Below, in pieces: positions 63,122-64,000 of a DNA stretch of 64,000 nucleotides (its first letter is position 1; each line of letters opens with the position of its first letter). A program made the translations under genes and the position numbers. The DNA is from Gordionus sp. m RMFG-2023 (Eukaryota; Nematomorpha; Gordioida; Chordodea; Parachordodidae). The notes beneath the pieces were generated by a model. It saw nothing but the letters and a program-made list of their open reading frames with translations. It had not been told where the DNA came from and did no database searches. The DNA is taken from NCBI RefSeq assembly GCF_954871325.1, contig NC_088776.1, forward strand, positions 53,710,569 through 53,774,568, read 5' to 3'.

Positions 63122-64000
63122 TCAGGTCTCTCCCCATCAGCGGGAGACTCCCGCGATTTTTTGGTTTACACGCAGACATCTTTCTTCCGCAAAACTACCG
63201 CAATTGGAAATCTCCCGCAAAAATCTACCGCAATTTTTTAATTTCTCCCGCAGTTTTTTTTATTAGTATTTTAACATTTTTAATATATAAATTATAATTT
63301 TGAGAGACTTTAATTGATGATTTTTAAAATAATTTTATATATTTATTCGAAAAACATGTTCTATCCTGTTTTAATTATATCCAATAATAAATCAACATCA
63401 TTTCATTCATATAAGTCAGTACAGGGGAGTATATCAACATCGATTGCAATACAAAAATATTTTCACATAATAAATAATACAGATGCAACTACATTTGCAG
63501 AAATCGTATACATCTATCATGTAGTTCAACATTCACACAGCTATATCATCACAATGTGGGTCGAATCTTTTTCTCATGATATTTAACGTCCAATATAAGT
63601 GTAAAATTTACTTGTGGCAGAACAAAAATGAGCCGTGCTATCACAATTGTTTTAGTACCTGAATCCTAGAGGTCAATTCTAGACGATTTGAAAGATGGGC
63701 ATCCATATTAAATTCTAACAGATGCATCTAATAATGGATATATTAAAACATTTCCCTTGATCCTTCGCTATTTCAACAAGAATAACAATATTCTCATAAA
63801 ACTGTTAAAAATTTTCCTCGAATAGTGAAAAATCCAACGATGTAGCTAGCAACATAATGGTGAATATAGCTGATTCAGGGATATCAATGATTTGCGTGTC
63901 AGCTTTCTGCGCTGATAATGCCTCTGTAAATTTTGGCAAAAACCCAAGTTACCGAATTGAGGCAGCACAATAATGAATTAATACCAATTGGCTCTATATG
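63122..64000 (+). mobile_element. DUF4371-type hAT, left part, running off the window
   Basis: It begins with a GC-rich, hAT-like terminus (CAGGTCTCTCCCCATCAGCG) followed by repeated CTCCCGCA and TACCGCAATTT subterminal motifs to about 63260. A transposase frame follows on the same strand and continues past the right edge. The right terminus is outside the window. Confidence 0.65.
63314..64000 (+). pseudogene. DUF4371-type hAT transposase, N-terminal part, broken
   Basis: Family landmarks occur in the right order: FAEIVYIYHVVQHSHSY (about 63496-63545), DDLKDGHPY with LTDASNNGYIKTFPLILRYF (about 63675-63770), then AFCADNASVNFGKN (about 63905-63945). The TDASN block carries an expected acidic catalytic residue and the CADNASVNFG block is typical of the group. 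Several stops and frame changes interrupt it, so it is not functional as it stands. It represents a different element from the one at 54170. Confidence 0.8.

Overview
This is an extremely A+T-rich eukaryotic nuclear window (by eye clearly above 70% A+T). It carries several hAT DNA transposons, non-LTR (LINE) fragments, a tRNA-derived SINE, MITEs, long (TTCC)n and (GATA)n microsatellites, and introns with GT..AG borders. There are no bacterial operons, ribosome binding sites or CRISPR arrays. The transposon mix and the exon style suggest an animal with a bloated A+T-rich genome. I cannot name the phylum from the sequence.

The main content is a plus-strand set of very small exons that an ORF finder cannot see. 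At least fourteen well-formed microexons of 9 to 30 bp, and several weaker ones, lie between a good acceptor AG and a GT donor. All have lengths divisible by three and all are in phase 1, so each starts by completing a codon whose first base is usually the terminal G of the previous exon. The 21-bp exons encode heptapeptides such as VVEEIAP, VIGEVVP, VLAEILP, EIEEVAP, VVEEAAP and VAGEMAP. The spliced product would be a tandem Val/Glu/Pro-rich heptad protein. The exons cluster at 1.5-10.2 kb, 37.3-44.6 kb, 46.1-48.0 kb, 49.4-50.4 kb and 51.3-51.6 kb. Exon and intron were amplified together four times in a roughly 580-bp tandem array (5.5-7.76 kb). A second segmental duplication relates about 49.2-50.1 kb to about 51.0-52.0 kb. 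Several larger exons in the same phase end in stop codons (41.5, 44.6, 47.9 and 50.4 kb); the one at 47.9 kb encodes a transmembrane helix and a basic tail. Either several paralogous genes lie head to tail, or one locus has alternative last exons. The architecture resembles flatworm micro-exon genes, aphid bicycle genes and the titin PEVK region, but the motif matches none that I recognise.

Mobile DNA fills much of the rest: a complete hAT with a perfect 8-bp target duplication (14445-17978); an internally deleted hAT with TAGTTAC-rich ends (33.7-34.9 kb); a hAT (37837-39788) with a second hAT nested inside it (38667-39276); a ZMYM/DUF4371-type hAT split by a GC-rich MITE (54.2-55.7 kb); another DUF4371-type hAT entering from the right edge (63.1-64 kb); two LINE 3' fragments (21.3-22.5 and 55.9-56.5 kb); a palindromic MITE family in at least three copies; and a Tc1/mariner-like MITE at 47689-47887 that sits against the acceptor of the transmembrane exon. 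Between these lie long A+T-rich stretches in which I see no gene.
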